From NCBI GenBank assembly GCA_963281155.1, contig CAUJLY010000006.1, positions 6,014,001-6,078,000 of the forward strand: 64,000 nucleotides of DNA, written 5' to 3'. This document shows, piece by piece, positions 12,308-25,403 of the stretch. A model generated the notes under the pieces. That model was not told where the DNA came from. It was given only the letters and a program-made list of their open reading frames with translations, and did no database searches. How positions within the stretch are numbered: the stretch's first letter is position 1; each line of letters starts with the position of its first letter. The position numbers and the translations under genes were made by a program. Source of the stretch: Rhabditophanes sp. KR3021. Taxonomy: Eukaryota; Nematoda; Chromadorea; Rhabditida; Alloionematidae.

Positions 12308-15300
12308 ATGGGTCAAGTAAAAAGTAAACTTAAAGCACGGTTTGGAGGTGGTGGACGAGCAGGTCATTTTGATCCTGATGAGAAATGGTCAAATCTTTAT
12401 AGAGAAAGGGAAAAGAATCACCTGTATAAATGGGTTGGGGTAAGAAGTGGTAAGTTTATATACATGCAATATTTTATTACCATTATTTGTGCATCATGCT
12501 AATATCCAATTTTAGGCGGTGAACTAATACAAACCTTTGAAAAGGAAGGTGAGGAAGGTGTTTTAAGATTTGCTGCTGAAAAGATTGAACCAATGTTATT
12601 CAATAATGGTACCGAACCACAATTAATTAAATATTCAGATTACAATAAATGGAAAACTTCAGTTGTAAGTCACATGTTTTTCATATTATTTTATTAAAAC
12701 TTTATTAGAACGTCCAACTAGGGAAAAATGAAAATGAAGAAAGCAGTGAGCAAATAAACAAAAAATTTCGAGAGCATTACTCTCAATGGAAATTAAATAA
12801 AAGAGGAGTAAGTGGAGAAACTGTTTTGCATTTATTGCTAAATCGCGAAGAAGCATCGTGTGGGGAAGTTGCTCGTATATTAATAACAAAATATCCAGGT
12901 TTAGCGAATGATATCTATTTGGGGGATGAAATGTTTGGACAAAGTGCCTTGCATTTAGCAATTGTTCACGATGATTATGATACAATCCAACTACTGTTAA
13001 AATGTAACGCTGACGTCACGGCGCGAGCCAGTGGAAATTTTTTTATGCCAGAGACATCTGGAACGGGTAAAAACATTGACTATCAAGGTTACGCATATTA
13101 CGGAGAATATCCATTGGCCTTTGCAGCTTGTTTTGGTAATAAAGATATTTATGATCTCCTGATACAAGCAGGCGCAGATCCAAACAATCAAGATATGTTT
13201 GGAAACACAATTTTGCATATGTGTGTCATCAATTACAGTAGTTCCATGTATAGTTATGCTGTAAGGCATTGGAAAATGCCAGCACATCAACACATAATAA
13301 ATAACGCCGGTTACACACCTTTAACTTTAGCTTCAAAGTTAGGAAGAAGACAAATTTTTGAGGAAATGTTAGAGTTAATGAAGGTAGAATTTTGGAGGTT
13401 TTCTGATATGACGTGTAGTGCTTACCCATTGACAGCGTTGGATACTATTAAACCTGACGGATCAACCAGTATGTTTATTTCTAATAGGCTTAGTAAATAC
13501 ATTTTTAGATTACGATTCCGCTTTAATGACAGTAATTAATGGAAATACCAATGAGCATCTTGAAATGATTGGTAGCGACGTAATTCAACGTTTATTAGAT
13601 GACAAATGGAAGTCATTTGGAACTAGAAAATTGATAGAAAGATCAGCCTTACTAGCGGTTCATTTGTTTTGCCTTTGCATAGTTGTATATTTGAGACCAA
13701 CTGAAACAGAACGATTATACATGGAATCTCCACACTGGGATGATATAGTAAGATCAGTCTTTGAAGTATTGGTTATAATAAGTTGTCTATTTTTTGTCTT
13801 TTACCAACAATTGGGCGAACTAAGAACACAAGGATTTTATGGATATATACAGAACTTAAAAACCGCTCCATCTAAAATAGTATATTTCATGGCAAATATA
13901 TGTTTGTTAAGTTGTGTTCCCTTTCGAATCCTCAGAAATTATCAAGTTGAAGAAGGCTTACTTGTATTTGCGCTACCAGGATCATGGATATTTTTATTAT
14001 TTTTTGCAAGAAGTACAAAATTAACGGGTCCTTTTGTACAGATGATTTATTCTATGATTGCAGGAGACATGATAAGATTTGCAATCATTTCAGGAATTTT
14101 CTTAGTATCTTTTTCCCAAGTTTTCTTTTTCGTTGGTAAAGATATGGCGGCAAAACAATTACTCAATTCTGATGATGAAAATTTCTGTCCTATTTCGGGA
14201 TACAGTATATATACTTACAGCAGTTTTTTGGAAACTTTTGTTACACTTTTCAGAGCTAGTATGGGTGGTTACGATGTATGTTTCATTCCATATTATCTTT
14301 AACTAATTTATTTTAGTACGAAGAGTTTGATTGTGCTAATTACGAGGGTTTAACAAAAGGCTTGTTTGTTCTTTATATGTTTGTGATGCCAATCATGATG
14401 ATAAACATTCTTATTGCCATGATGGGTAATACATACACAACAATTATTACACAGGCAGAAAAAGCTTGGCGTCAACAGGTATGCGTTTCTAATTTTTTTA
14501 GAATAATTTGCCATTTTCAGCGTGCCCAAATTGTTATGGTTTTAGAAAGATCTATTGACAAAGACAAATTAGCGGCATGCCAACTTGAATATTGTATCAA
14601 ATTAAATGAACATACCGAGCAAAATAATAACCCTAATCAATCTTCAGTTGAAGTTGAAAGACGAGGTTTAATGGTTATCAAACAAACTAAAAAGACTAGG
14701 GCAAAACAAAGAAAACAAGCTATTACAAATTGGAAGGTATGTTTTGCTTACAATAAAAGCCAGCATTTATTTGTATTTACATGCTTATTTAACAATATTT
14801 TTATTTGTAGTCAATCGGAAGAAAAGTAATACAAACAGTTGGCAAGATCGGTGTTGATCAATCTTGTCTGATATTACATAGTCACGACAAAATATTTTCG
14901 GACGGCGACATGATTGTAAGTAGCTTTGTTCAATCACATATACATAGAACAGCTCAACTACATGCAAAGGAGGAAGCCAAAAAGGAAGAAAAGGAAAAGG
15001 AAAAGATACCGTTTATCGATGATCAGTCCGAACCCCAATTAGAAAGTAACTCGAATGAGACAACAATAACTTCTATTGCAACGAATTCAGCTAAAACTTC
15101 ACATGCCTCAACGCATCAGCAAAGTTTGGACACTGTTGATGAAGAAATGGATAATTTGATTAGCCACATAGAACGTCGAAGTGCTTTGAATCATCCCCAT
15201 TCCATTAGCTCACTTTCAATAACTGATTTAGAACAAATGTCCAAAGGCGTAGAGTCTGATTTGGAAGGATCAGCTTCATCAATAGGTAGTAAATCTAAAT

Positions 15301-15780
15301 CAGCAACCAAACCAACACTAACAAAATTAGTATCTCGAATAGATTTAAATAGTGCTCCGATTGTCCCCATAAATCTGGTGCCAAATAAAAAGAAGAATTT
15401 CTCCACGAGTGAAATTGTTGCCGAAAATATAGCTTTAAACCGTTCAAATGTTATAACGCCACCAAATGTTCCCAATTTTTTGCCCAACATACCGGCAAGA
15501 AATTTTCCTATTATTAATTCCTTAAGAAATCGACATGCTCATTTTAATGATTCAAGGCCTGCAATATCTTTCCCTGACCATACATCCAATTTAAGTAGAG
15601 TTGATTCTTTTAAAAGAAGTTCCGGCTCGGGAACAACATCATCAGAATCTGGAGACTAGTAAGTTATTTAATTGTATTAATATTTACCATCATTTTAGCC
15701 TTAAACAACAAAAGCACGTCAGTTTAGATATAGATGAAATAGATGGAAGTGATTCATTACATCGTTTTAACAATTTTTAA
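12308..15780 (+). CDS. osm-9: TRPV cation channel, OSM-9/Inactive type
   Basis: Sensory TRPV channel subunit, expected in ciliary neuron membranes. Exons: 12308-12449, 12516-12664, 12709-13468, 13509-14275, 14317-14478, 14521-14736, 14811-15658, 15699-15780; 1041 residues. Ankyrin repeats lie at about residues 170-330 (GQSALHLAIVHDDYDTIQLL, YPLAFAACFGNKDIYDLL, GYTPLTLASKLGR). The linker EFWRFSDMTCSAYPLTALDT resembles insect Inactive and worm OSM-9 rather than Nanchung/OCR. Membrane region about 390-645, pore FRASMGGYD, then S6 FVLYMFVMPIMMINILIAMM and the TRP-like helix AEKAWRQQ. The long tail (about 395 residues) is basic, then Ser/Thr-rich. The last exon replaces a TAG at 15657 by splicing at GTAAGT. 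MGQVKSK at the start fits a possible myristoylation site (Gly2, Ser6). Family certain, orthology probable. Confidence 0.93.
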
Positions 15781-16960
15781 AAGTATTTAACTCTAATTAT
15801 CCTCTCAAGTACTAATTAAATATGTTATTTGTTATACATTATTTTTTATAATAGAATGATTAAATTGTTTCTATATGTATTTATATTTTATTTTTACTCA
15901 GTTTGTATTGCTTATCTACTTTAATAAGAATGAATGCACGCTCAGACATACAAACTTCTATATTATTTTGTATTATAAAATGTGTTTTCAAAGTTATGCT
16001 TTTGTCTTTAAATTCTAAAAAGCTTTTACATTTATAATCTCTTCTATGTTTATATACTTATTCGAAAAATGAAAACATTTTAAATCACATAAATCCATTA
16101 GATCACACCATTTGCAACATGAAGGTGGAGATACCAAGAATAAACATTTAACTTTTAAATTTATATAAATTTGTAGAATGATAATAGAAAGGCATTTGAA
16201 TAAGGTTGATTTACATTAACAAAATTGTTTGAAGCTTGCATATTACTCAACGCACATAAGAATCGCTCGTGTAGTGATGATTGCTACTTGTTTTTGACAA
16301 ATAATTTTCTTTTAAATATTGTTTCAGATCAAATGCAATTTTGTTGCGCTTTAAGGTCTTCGTTTAGATTTGCATCACTTTGAACTTTCTTTGTGCATAT
16401 AAATACTACATTTGTTGAGTAGCTATTTATCTATTTATATGTTAATATATACAGCAGAATCATTCAAATACTTTAATTTAACTAATTAAATTCAAAAATA
16501 AAAGTTCTTTATTTTAACATAAACGTTTTTAACTATCATTAATTTTTTGATAATAATTAATCCTCGAGATATCTTTCTATTTACCATTACAAACATATTT
16601 TTTAAAAAGACAAATACTATTGAAAAATATAAAAATACGAACAACAGCTTATCAGTCCCAATTAAGTAGTATTTAGAATGAACTATTGGAAGTACTATAT
16701 AATACATTCCTATCATTAATTGAGGCTACTATTTTGTGTTTAAATTGACAAACATTAAATGTTTTTATGTTTTATATCTCAATTTAAATTATTTAGGAAA
16801 TTAATTTTCGATAGATAATTCAATTTTTTATTGTGTAATGCGTGAAAAAAAATTTTTATTTATTAATATACCATTATTTCATAAAATATATATAATTTCT
16901 AATTATTAAAACCTTCTGCAAATGATTTTGCCCAATAACAAAAATTTTTGAATATATTCT
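15781..16960. other. spacer between osm-9 and the convergent transferase gene
   Basis: AT-rich intergenic DNA holding the 3' flanks of two convergent genes. No coding sequence was seen. Confidence 0.5.
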
Positions 16961-19803
16961 TTACATTGTTATCATGAGAATGAAACCTAATAGTGGTAGG
17001 TATGGTTTAAGAAGAGGTCCAATACCTGGAATCATTAACATGCAATCAACAATGTACCAGTAAACTTTGAATTGTAAACGACCCCAACTTAATCTCGCTC
17101 TATGTACTTCTATTTTACTGTTTGCCATTTGCTCGGTTACTTTTGCTACCGCATCAAAATCACACGTTGTACCATCTTCTTTCGTAAAGTGAAAACCATA
17201 CTTTGCCAGTTGCATTAATTTAGTCCCGCCATCTGTTTCACAATCTAGTTGAATGATGTGGGGTGGATCTTTTTGTTTGGTATACATCCATTCCCATGAA
17301 TGTGCAATTTTATGAGGAATGTAGGCACATTTTGGCGAACCCCACGTATGGCATTGATGAATCATTATACCCATATCTGGTGTATAAAAATGTGCCAATT
17401 TTTCAGCCATTCTTTCAAAAAACTTGAGTGTATCCTCAGTAGATCTAACAAAAAAGTTAGCTCCTAAAAGTATATGTCGGTAAGTAAGAGGATGGCGATC
17501 GCTTAGGTAAATGTCATCAGTCAAAGAATCAATTTTTTAATTGGAAAAATAATTACTTTTAAAGATGGCCTTTATATTTCCCATTTAATGTTTTATTGTC
17601 TACAAAATATAAAGACAAAGGAATATATTGGGCTATAATTTTTTTCATTATTTTATACATCTATGGCTAATAAGTATATACAGCTTTTGTACGCATAGTG
17701 AATGCGATTGTCTCTTTTAAAACATTCACAACATAACATAATTGCAAAATGTAGATGATGGCACTCTGCGTTTAAACCAAAAACATACTTTAATTTGTAA
17801 AGTAGTTTTCAAATAACGCATTATTTTATGTCTTATTTTATCTAGTTTATATTAGCCTCTCCAGAGTTGTTTAAAATATAGATAATATTGGTAATATATC
17901 TTTTATGTTTTACTTACCATTAACCCATTCAGCTCGGTAGCTATTTCCGTCATCTCCAATTTGGTCAAAAAGAGCATCAAAAGACTTGTCACTTTCCAAG
18001 TCTAAATCGAAAAGATTTTTTCTCCAGAAAGTATCTTGTTGCATCATCCAAAAAGATTTGCCTTTCTTTAGCAAAGACACTGCTAAATTGGCTCTTAATA
18101 AATAAATTTGCTGGTAAGGACCTTCTGCGAAGCTAAATGGTTTCTGAAATATCAAATAAAATATCAAATTTCTTTCTTGTATTTATGCAAATTATTCAAT
18201 TTTCTATAATTAATATAACACCATCGCCAGACATTTTACTTCCCAAAATATTTTTATTCAACCAAACTACATAATCTATTTTTGAAGTCTGATATTTATT
18301 TATTTTGTTTGTAATTAAGAAACATTTGTTACAATCAATTACAATGTTCTTAATGTCAAATGTATTATATTTTATTAAATTGTCAACAATCATTCTTATT
18401 ATATGTCCCTCTAACCAAGTCCATTGCCTCAATTTATATATTTTTTTATTTAATCAGACATTATTCTGATGTCAAATTAGTAATTAGCACTTATTTTTAT
18501 AAATACAAAAAAGAGAAGTCAAACCATTCATAAATAATTGCTACAAATCAAGTATGCAAGAAGTAATTTTGTATCTTTGTATTTTTTGTTCTGATTACCC
18601 AATATTTATTTGATTATACCCATTGAGTTTATTTTTATTATAATTTATCAAAATATTATTGAATTATTTTACCAATTTAATTGCTTGTGAATTTGATTGT
18701 TATAAAATAAATATCAAAAACTGCTTTTTGAGAACGAGTGCTTATAAAATTTTTATTAGAAGAAAATGTTGTGTCAAACATCAAGTGTTTTTTAAATGAA
18801 ATAAAAATTGTAAAAATGCAACTAAGGAAATTACTTTTGATATTATTCCCTTTTGCTATTACTATAGTTTTACCTGTTTACTTAAGGTATTAACTGCCAA
18901 AGCACATATAATTTTTTATGTACGAACGCCATATTATTCTCATCAAAACATGACCTTTAAAAGTTATCAGTGCGTAATTTTTTTGACTAGTAACACTTGT
19001 TCATCAAATGTTTACTCTGAACACGGAACGAATATAATTATAGTTATGTTCGGGTAGTACATCTGTATACTGTGATAAAATTGAATGTATAAAACTCATC
19101 CATTCATATATGACTATATTACAATACTAAAGCTCAGGGTTCATCATATTATTGATGGAAATAAAACAATTTATAAATTGACATTGTATTTTTATATCAA
19201 AGATGTCATATCATAGTTGCAAATGGGCAATGTTCGTCATTGTCTGGTGTAGAGTCATATAATTAAGAATAATAATACAATAAGACATTTCTTTATATTT
19301 GGAACTTTAAGGATTTTATCATCAAAACTTACATATAGGGAAGGTGTCGGCCAATAAAATTGTTCAATTTCAGGCCAATGTTCGCCCAATTTCCGGTGAG
19401 CTTTTTCATCGAGTGTTACAAAAATCAGTCTTTCATGAACACCCTTTAAAGTTTTTGTATTGCACAAGAAGTTATATGTCATATTTAGAGCATATTGATT
19501 TAGCAACAAAATAGCTGGAGGCTTTGTGAACTTTGTATCAATAACTTTTACCAAATGCTTGAATTCATCCGATTCTTCGATTGTATTTAAAGCTACCATA
19601 TGGCCATTTGTTTTTACATAAGTTACAGCTTTGATTGCTCGATCTGTTTTTCTTAAAATTAACAATCCAACAATAAACCAAAAAATATAAGTACTTATTC
19701 TTATAGAATGATATAGGCTTCTTGGTAGAAATTTTTTTAAATAATTTCTTGTTAAAATGGTCAAGATTTTAGCAAATACATCTGCCAGTATCTTTGAATC
19801 CAT
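16961..19803 (-). CDS. nucleotide-diphospho-sugar transferase-like type II membrane protein
   Basis: Exons (minus): 19803-19333, 18143-17918, 17463-16961; 399 residues. An in-frame extension upstream of the ATG has only a TTG start and is read as 5' UTR. A single membrane segment (TYIFWFIVGLLILR, about residues 40-55) follows a basic amino end, typical of Golgi type II enzymes. The lumenal part reads PPAILLLNQYALNMTYNFLC, RLIFVTLDEKAHRKL, QQIYLLRANLAVSLLKKGKS, FWMMQQDTFWRKNLF and WVNGANFFVRSTEDTLKFFERM, the order of the Nucleotid_trans (PF03407) fold. The usual acidic motif before the conserved Trp is QQD here. The middle/last exon join restores WVNGANFF and excludes the open frame running from 17464 to 17524. 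A hydrophobic stretch ends the protein. The 1.2-kb first intron is unusual for this window. Substrate unknown. Confidence 0.78.
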
Positions 19804-19892
19804 TTTAGGAATTTTTTTATAAAATGTATGGGTAATAAATAGGTGTAACAAATAGATATAGTCCTTTAGCAGTTCCCAAATAAAATTTTTCA

Positions 19893-19897
19893 CTGAA
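19893..19897 (-). promoter_or_regulatory. possible trans-splice acceptor for the transferase gene
   Basis: TTCAG on the minus strand about 89 bases before the ATG at 19803, with no upstream exon detected. It could instead join an unseen 5' exon. Confidence 0.3.
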
Positions 19898-20249
19898 TAC
19901 AATTGCGTATGAAAAAATTTAGTTGCGCTCTTTTAACCTATATATCTGCTTGTATGATCTAAATTAGTTGAAACAAATGATCAGGCAGGAATAAAGTATA
20001 ATTAATATATTATACTTATATAGACGAGTGCTGTGTGAACAATTTAATTATGATTAGTTTATTAAACACGTAATGTTAACAAAAAATTAAAAAAGATGGT
20101 TTTAGTTATTTGCGCAACGTAAATATCTTTTTAGCTTGCAATTTGAATTAACTTGTAAATACAATAAAATAGATTGTTGGATCGGTTAAGGAATTAAACA
20201 AAAAACGTGATAGGTCTTTTTTACTTTATTTACTAATTTTTTTATTAAA

Positions 20250-20307
20250 GGGGCATACCGCATAGTTAAGTATCCGTTTGATTGAATAATTATGCAATCA
20301 ATGCCCC
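20250..20307. repeat. nested inverted repeat (hairpin)
   Basis: GGGGCAT at 20250-20256 pairs with ATGCCCC at 20301-20307. Inside it TTGATTG at 20278-20284 pairs with CAATCAA at 20295-20301, leaving an asymmetric 5' bulge. It is more GC-rich than its surroundings. Function unknown. Confidence 0.5.
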
Positions 20308-23300
20308 TAATTAATCTATTAAAAACAACGATCAGCCATGATCAAACCGTTTTCTTTTAAAAAACTTAATCTTCCTAGGTTCAGACATAAATAACGTATT
20401 AAAGAATAGTGTAAATGTATAGTAAAAGAACTTGCATATAGTTTATATGGTTAATGTAATCTATTTTACTAATCATTAGCTCTAAAACAAAATCCTGTAG
20501 TCAACTTTGATTTAACCTTTTTCATAGGTCAATGTAAGATAAATTTCAATAATGTGTCTGAAAGTTATTTGTTGTGGAATATATAAGAATGTGATTGTTG
20601 CAAGTTCGCAGAGACAGGGTAATTCCTTAATTTATTTGAATAAAACATAGTTTTCTTGATCAGTTATAATAGATAAGATATTTAATAACGCATTGAAACG
20701 TTTTCAAAAAAAATAATAAATTATATTTTCGGTAATAATTTAGGTAAAATAAAAAAGGCAGCAAAATTAATGTTTCTGTAACTTTGAGAAGTAAAATTTT
20801 GCATACTCGAGAAGAAAGTTTTCTTGCAAGATGGTATGATAGTTTATCGATGATGTGGGATAATTATACAAATGCCCTCCTCTTTTTATTATTATTGAAC
20901 TGAAACCACAAAGTCACCAACATCTATTATATATCATATAATCTTTAAATGTGTTTATCCTTTACTGAACCATATAGCGAGAACGATCTGCAATCATTAT
21001 TATCTATGTATCTACAAGATAAATATGCAAATGTATGAATGAATCTGATCAACAAATTATACAAGGAAACGGCTACTTAACCTAGGATAATCTATCATAT
21101 AATTTTTTGCCAATGTCATAATCACATTTAACTTACATTTACATATAAATAGTTTAAATGGTCATTTAACATATAATATATCTTTGTGTGTATATGTGGT
21201 GATTACTATTTGTTTGAATATTTGTAAAGTCGCATAAAATTTGTATAGGTAATTTCGAATGTTTATGAAAAATAAATTTCACTATGAGCTTATAACAGAT
21301 TTATGTTAATTTTAATAGTTAGAGAAGTAAATGCTCATTTAAGTGTACATATACTTGTTGGAATTTGATCCCAGATATTAATGCGATTTAAATGTATCTT
21401 GCGGTGCCATTAATTTTGTTTGATAAGCTGAATTGTTTAGAAACAAGTTTGTCGATCTTTAATTACAAAAAAGAAATATTTTGTAATAAATTAATGTATG
21501 TTAAAATACATTTTTGGTAAACGAAGCTGACATATTTGAATTTTAAAAAATGGTATTATTAGATTATAACTAATGTATGTTTTAAACTCCTTATCACAAA
21601 TTCAATGTGATTGCATAAAATTGTAGTTTAACTGTTGATTGTCAGTTGTTAATTAATTGATGTTAAATATGCACAAGTAATTCTTTAAAATTTAAAAAAA
21701 CGATGTCTTTTAAACAATTAAAAGTATACAAATTTTCAATTTTTAATCTATTTTATTCTCAATATACTAATGCATTTATTAATTGTTAAAATTGCTCGTT
21801 TGCTCACAATCAAAAAGTTGTGTATCATATTAGATTTATGTTTATGTTGAAATGGAAACAATTGAAGTAAAATTTCATTTTTTATTTGTTGATGACGTGT
21901 GTCTGTGACTTCTCAACTCAAAACTATAAATCGTATTTTTTACTATTATTTTACATTTATTTATAAAAGTTTGGCATCTTTATTGTTTTCAAGGTTCATT
22001 CTTTTAAATGAAATGCTTTATACTCATCTCAACATAATAAACACTTATTTGTTAGGGGTGCCATCAAAATTATATAGCGATATTTTCTTCAAAGTTCATA
22101 TAATAAAAATTAAGTTATTTCTATTCAAGTTATCAGCTATATCGCATTATCCTGTATCTAGAGATCATATTAGTTTCTTAACATAATATATTATCAACAT
22201 CAATTTTTTGATTAAAGGATTCACTTTGAACGTGCTTTTTAAACAATTACGATTATTACTCATTAAAATTTGATTCTTCGAAAAGGTTTGAAAAGTTGTA
22301 CCCGGGAACCATCAATTGTATTTACTATCATATGATGTATTTATTGTTTTTAATAAATTGCTAATATTTAGAGTAGAAATTGTTCGATCCGATGACAAGA
22401 AAAGTCATATTATGATTCATCTTATTGTGTTGGCCTAATATTATTAATCAACGGACTGCTGATTTAAATATTCATATTCAACATCATATGTCATCCTTGT
22501 TTGAACATATTAAACAATATAATAATTTTTCTTGGATTGGGCTTGGTGTGAGGTTATCTTTCCAAAAAGAAGACAATATATCATTTTACAGATAATATAA
22601 TAAAAGCGTCATTTCTCCGTGATTAGATATATGTCGTTGTTCTCCTTGAATATGTTGTTTGTTTAGATACGAGTTTTTTAAAAATAAGTACATGTCTGTC
22701 AGAAATTAAAGTGCTTTGCCACAAAACTATATTATTAATATTATTGATAAAATAAATGTATAATCACATTGTTTATGCTTGTGATCATGACAAATCAAAA
22801 TACAAATAAGTAGTTTGAAAATGTGAAAAAATAAATGTTCAACTCATAATTATATTTTGTCTAAAGGATAATATGTACATAAGCTTTTTCGTCAAAGGTT
22901 TATCAGAAGACATTTAATTTCTAAGCGTCAATTTTTTAATTAAATCAAAAAAGATACACTTAACAGGTTTTTACTTCCAAATTTTATCTATAGTTATCTG
23001 TAAAATTTCTAATTAACATTTCCCTGGGAGAAAATAGCTCTTCCATATAAACTTTTTATTTTAAACTTAATTTATATTTTCAATTGTAATAAGAAATCAA
23101 GAATTTAGGTTTGCTAATTAAATGTCCATGTTATGTTGAACAAAACAATTGACTTTGGCAAAATTATAAATTACAAACAAAATGATAACTATTCCGTTGT
23201 TTTCTATTTTAGATTATAAAAGAAAACATTTACTTTATTGTAAAAGTCACAATTTTTCTACCAAAGCACGCAAATAGTAGAACATTTTGTTACCTTTTTC

Positions 23301-24959
23301 ATTTTATATTTATTTACTTACTATTATTTTGAACAAACCTAGTTACAATTTTAGAATGTGTATTCTAATCTTGAAAGTAAATATACGTATTTTATCTATG
23401 ATAGTACCATTTTACTGAACATGGTGTGTCCTGTTATATAGACAAAAAATTTACTCTTCCCCCCTCAACTTGTTTCCATATTAAGCAAACTAATTTAAAT
23501 ATGCTCAAAAATATTTTTGATTGCATGTTGAAATTGTAAAAAACAATTTGAGTCGAATATATTCATCATGAATCATTGGTCGATCCTACGCAAATATTAC
23601 ACATTTGATAAAAGCTAAATGTATTTTTCAAAATTATAATAAATATATGATACTTTAATTATTTAAATCTATTTATATTGTTTCTTATCTGATCTATAAA
23701 TTTATCAAAAACACATTTATTTTCTAATTGTTTGGCGTATATATGTGCAGTTACAAATACATTACTCACACATGTACTTAACTTAGGAAATATTAACAAT
23801 TTCCTCACTTCTTAGGATGACAAAAGGTCTGTGTCTCTCTTTTAAGACATATTTTTACTTTCATTGTTCTTTTTGAACACATATAAATTTCCTAATCTGA
23901 TTGAAGACAGCACTTTTTACTAAAACATAGATAATATATTTTTCAACTCATCTAAATATCATTTTTATTTAAAATCGCTTTTTCATTACCTATCCTAACC
24001 AACTTTTAAAAATGTTAATATGTCTTTGTCTAAATATGGACAAAAAACATTTTGATTTATTTATCTTATAAAATCTAAAATGTCAGTCTAGTGTCTTTTT
24101 TAAAATGAAAATGTTCACACTTTTGTTAAATATTAAAATTGAACCTAGTCAAAACATTCTTCATTTTTTGTCAACTCAACAGCTGAACCTTTGTAATTCT
24201 CATTTATTGTTATTATTTTGCTTCCAGCTATTATCCTTATATATTAAACTCTTGATTTTGCTTTCAGTAACTGGATAACGGTTATGTTGACAAAAAATAT
24301 ATAACAAATCGCCTTTAGCATACAAATTCTTTTAATATTTCTGTGAGTATTTGATTTGTTGGTAACTGTATCCTTTTTTCTTGTATGCATTGAACTGTTC
24401 TTGTTTTGACAAACTGACACCTTTTTCAGGGCCACTTCACTTCTCTCGAGAATTCATAATATGCATAAACATATATTTATTTTTTAATGTTTCACAATTT
24501 TTTATTCATAATTACTATTATTACTATGATGTTTCCAAATACCCTCAAACAAAATATTCGTATATTTCAGTTATTGCTTTTTATTATATCCTCAAATAAC
24601 TAAACATAAATCTGCATATAAATTTTAAAGTAATTTATATTTGGAGACCTCTTTAAGTATTTAAAAAGCGTATCTTATTTATATTTTAAGTTGTATATGA
24701 AATTTGTGATATATCTTTTAGTAATAAATGTATGTTCATTCTACGATAATAAAAAATGAGCTTAGTTTTTGACATGATTGTTACACTCATTTAAAACCTA
24801 AATTTTACTCTTTCTACTTTTTGAAATCAGACAATCAAAAATATTTATTAAATATCATTTTTCAAATTGCTAAACAAACGAATTCTCATGATTAGAAGTG
24901 ATTCATTTATATAAATATACGCATATTTTTTTCAAATTATTAACGCATTCCTTTGACCT

Positions 24960-25403
24960 TTAACATAAATTTCTCTTTGTCGGGCAATATATTTTGGATG
25001 TAAAGAAAGAGGTTAACTCTAGAGTAAATTTGTCTTGAAGTGCTCGCTTCCAAACAACATTTTCTGTATACAGTTGTTTAACAGTCTTATCCAGAATAGG
25101 GTAATCCTTTCCCTTATGTAGAGTATATCTCATCGGGTGACATTATATCCCTCCATCCATTTTGGCCCTTATTTTATCAATACCTTTTGACAATTCTTTA
25201 TCAAGGTTAAAGAGGAGAGATATTGCTTGCAAAGTAAATATACTCTTTATTTTAAAAACTCATTCACTTACTAACTCATGCTCAATTAGACGCCTAATAT
25301 AGACTCTCTGTAAAATCAATATTCGCTCTAAAAGAAACACTAAGGGCAATATCAGACTGGCATACACTTTTCTTTTCTTTGACTGTTTTTTAATATTTGA
25401 CAA
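24960..25403 (-). pseudogene. possible decayed coding segment
   Basis: One minus frame of 148 codons reads as protein-like sequence interrupted only by TGA and TAA before a terminal TAA. Its open stretches are about 46, 34 and 58 codons. The first part has a hydrophobic segment (VYASLILPLVFLLERILILQ), the last is mixed and charged (TVKQLYTENVVWKRALQDKF). No in-frame intron removes the stops. No family was recognised, so this may be a gene relic or chance. Confidence 0.3.

Noticed and set aside
14913..14949. A GTAAGT donor followed by acceptors at 14944 and 14949 within osm-9 exon 7.
   Set aside because: Introns of 32 or 37 bases would break the frame and hit stops soon after. The unspliced frame stays open for 240 codons.
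17464..17524. Extra residues (TDDIYLSDRHPL...) at the amino side of the last transferase exon.
   Set aside because: No acceptor precedes them. The TTTTAG at 17464 joins the previous exon in phase and restores WVNGANFF.
22370..22400. A GTTCGATCC string suggesting a tRNA T-loop.
   Set aside because: No acceptor stem, D-arm or anticodon arm can be folded around it; the same holds for AATTCGAATCC at about 9890.
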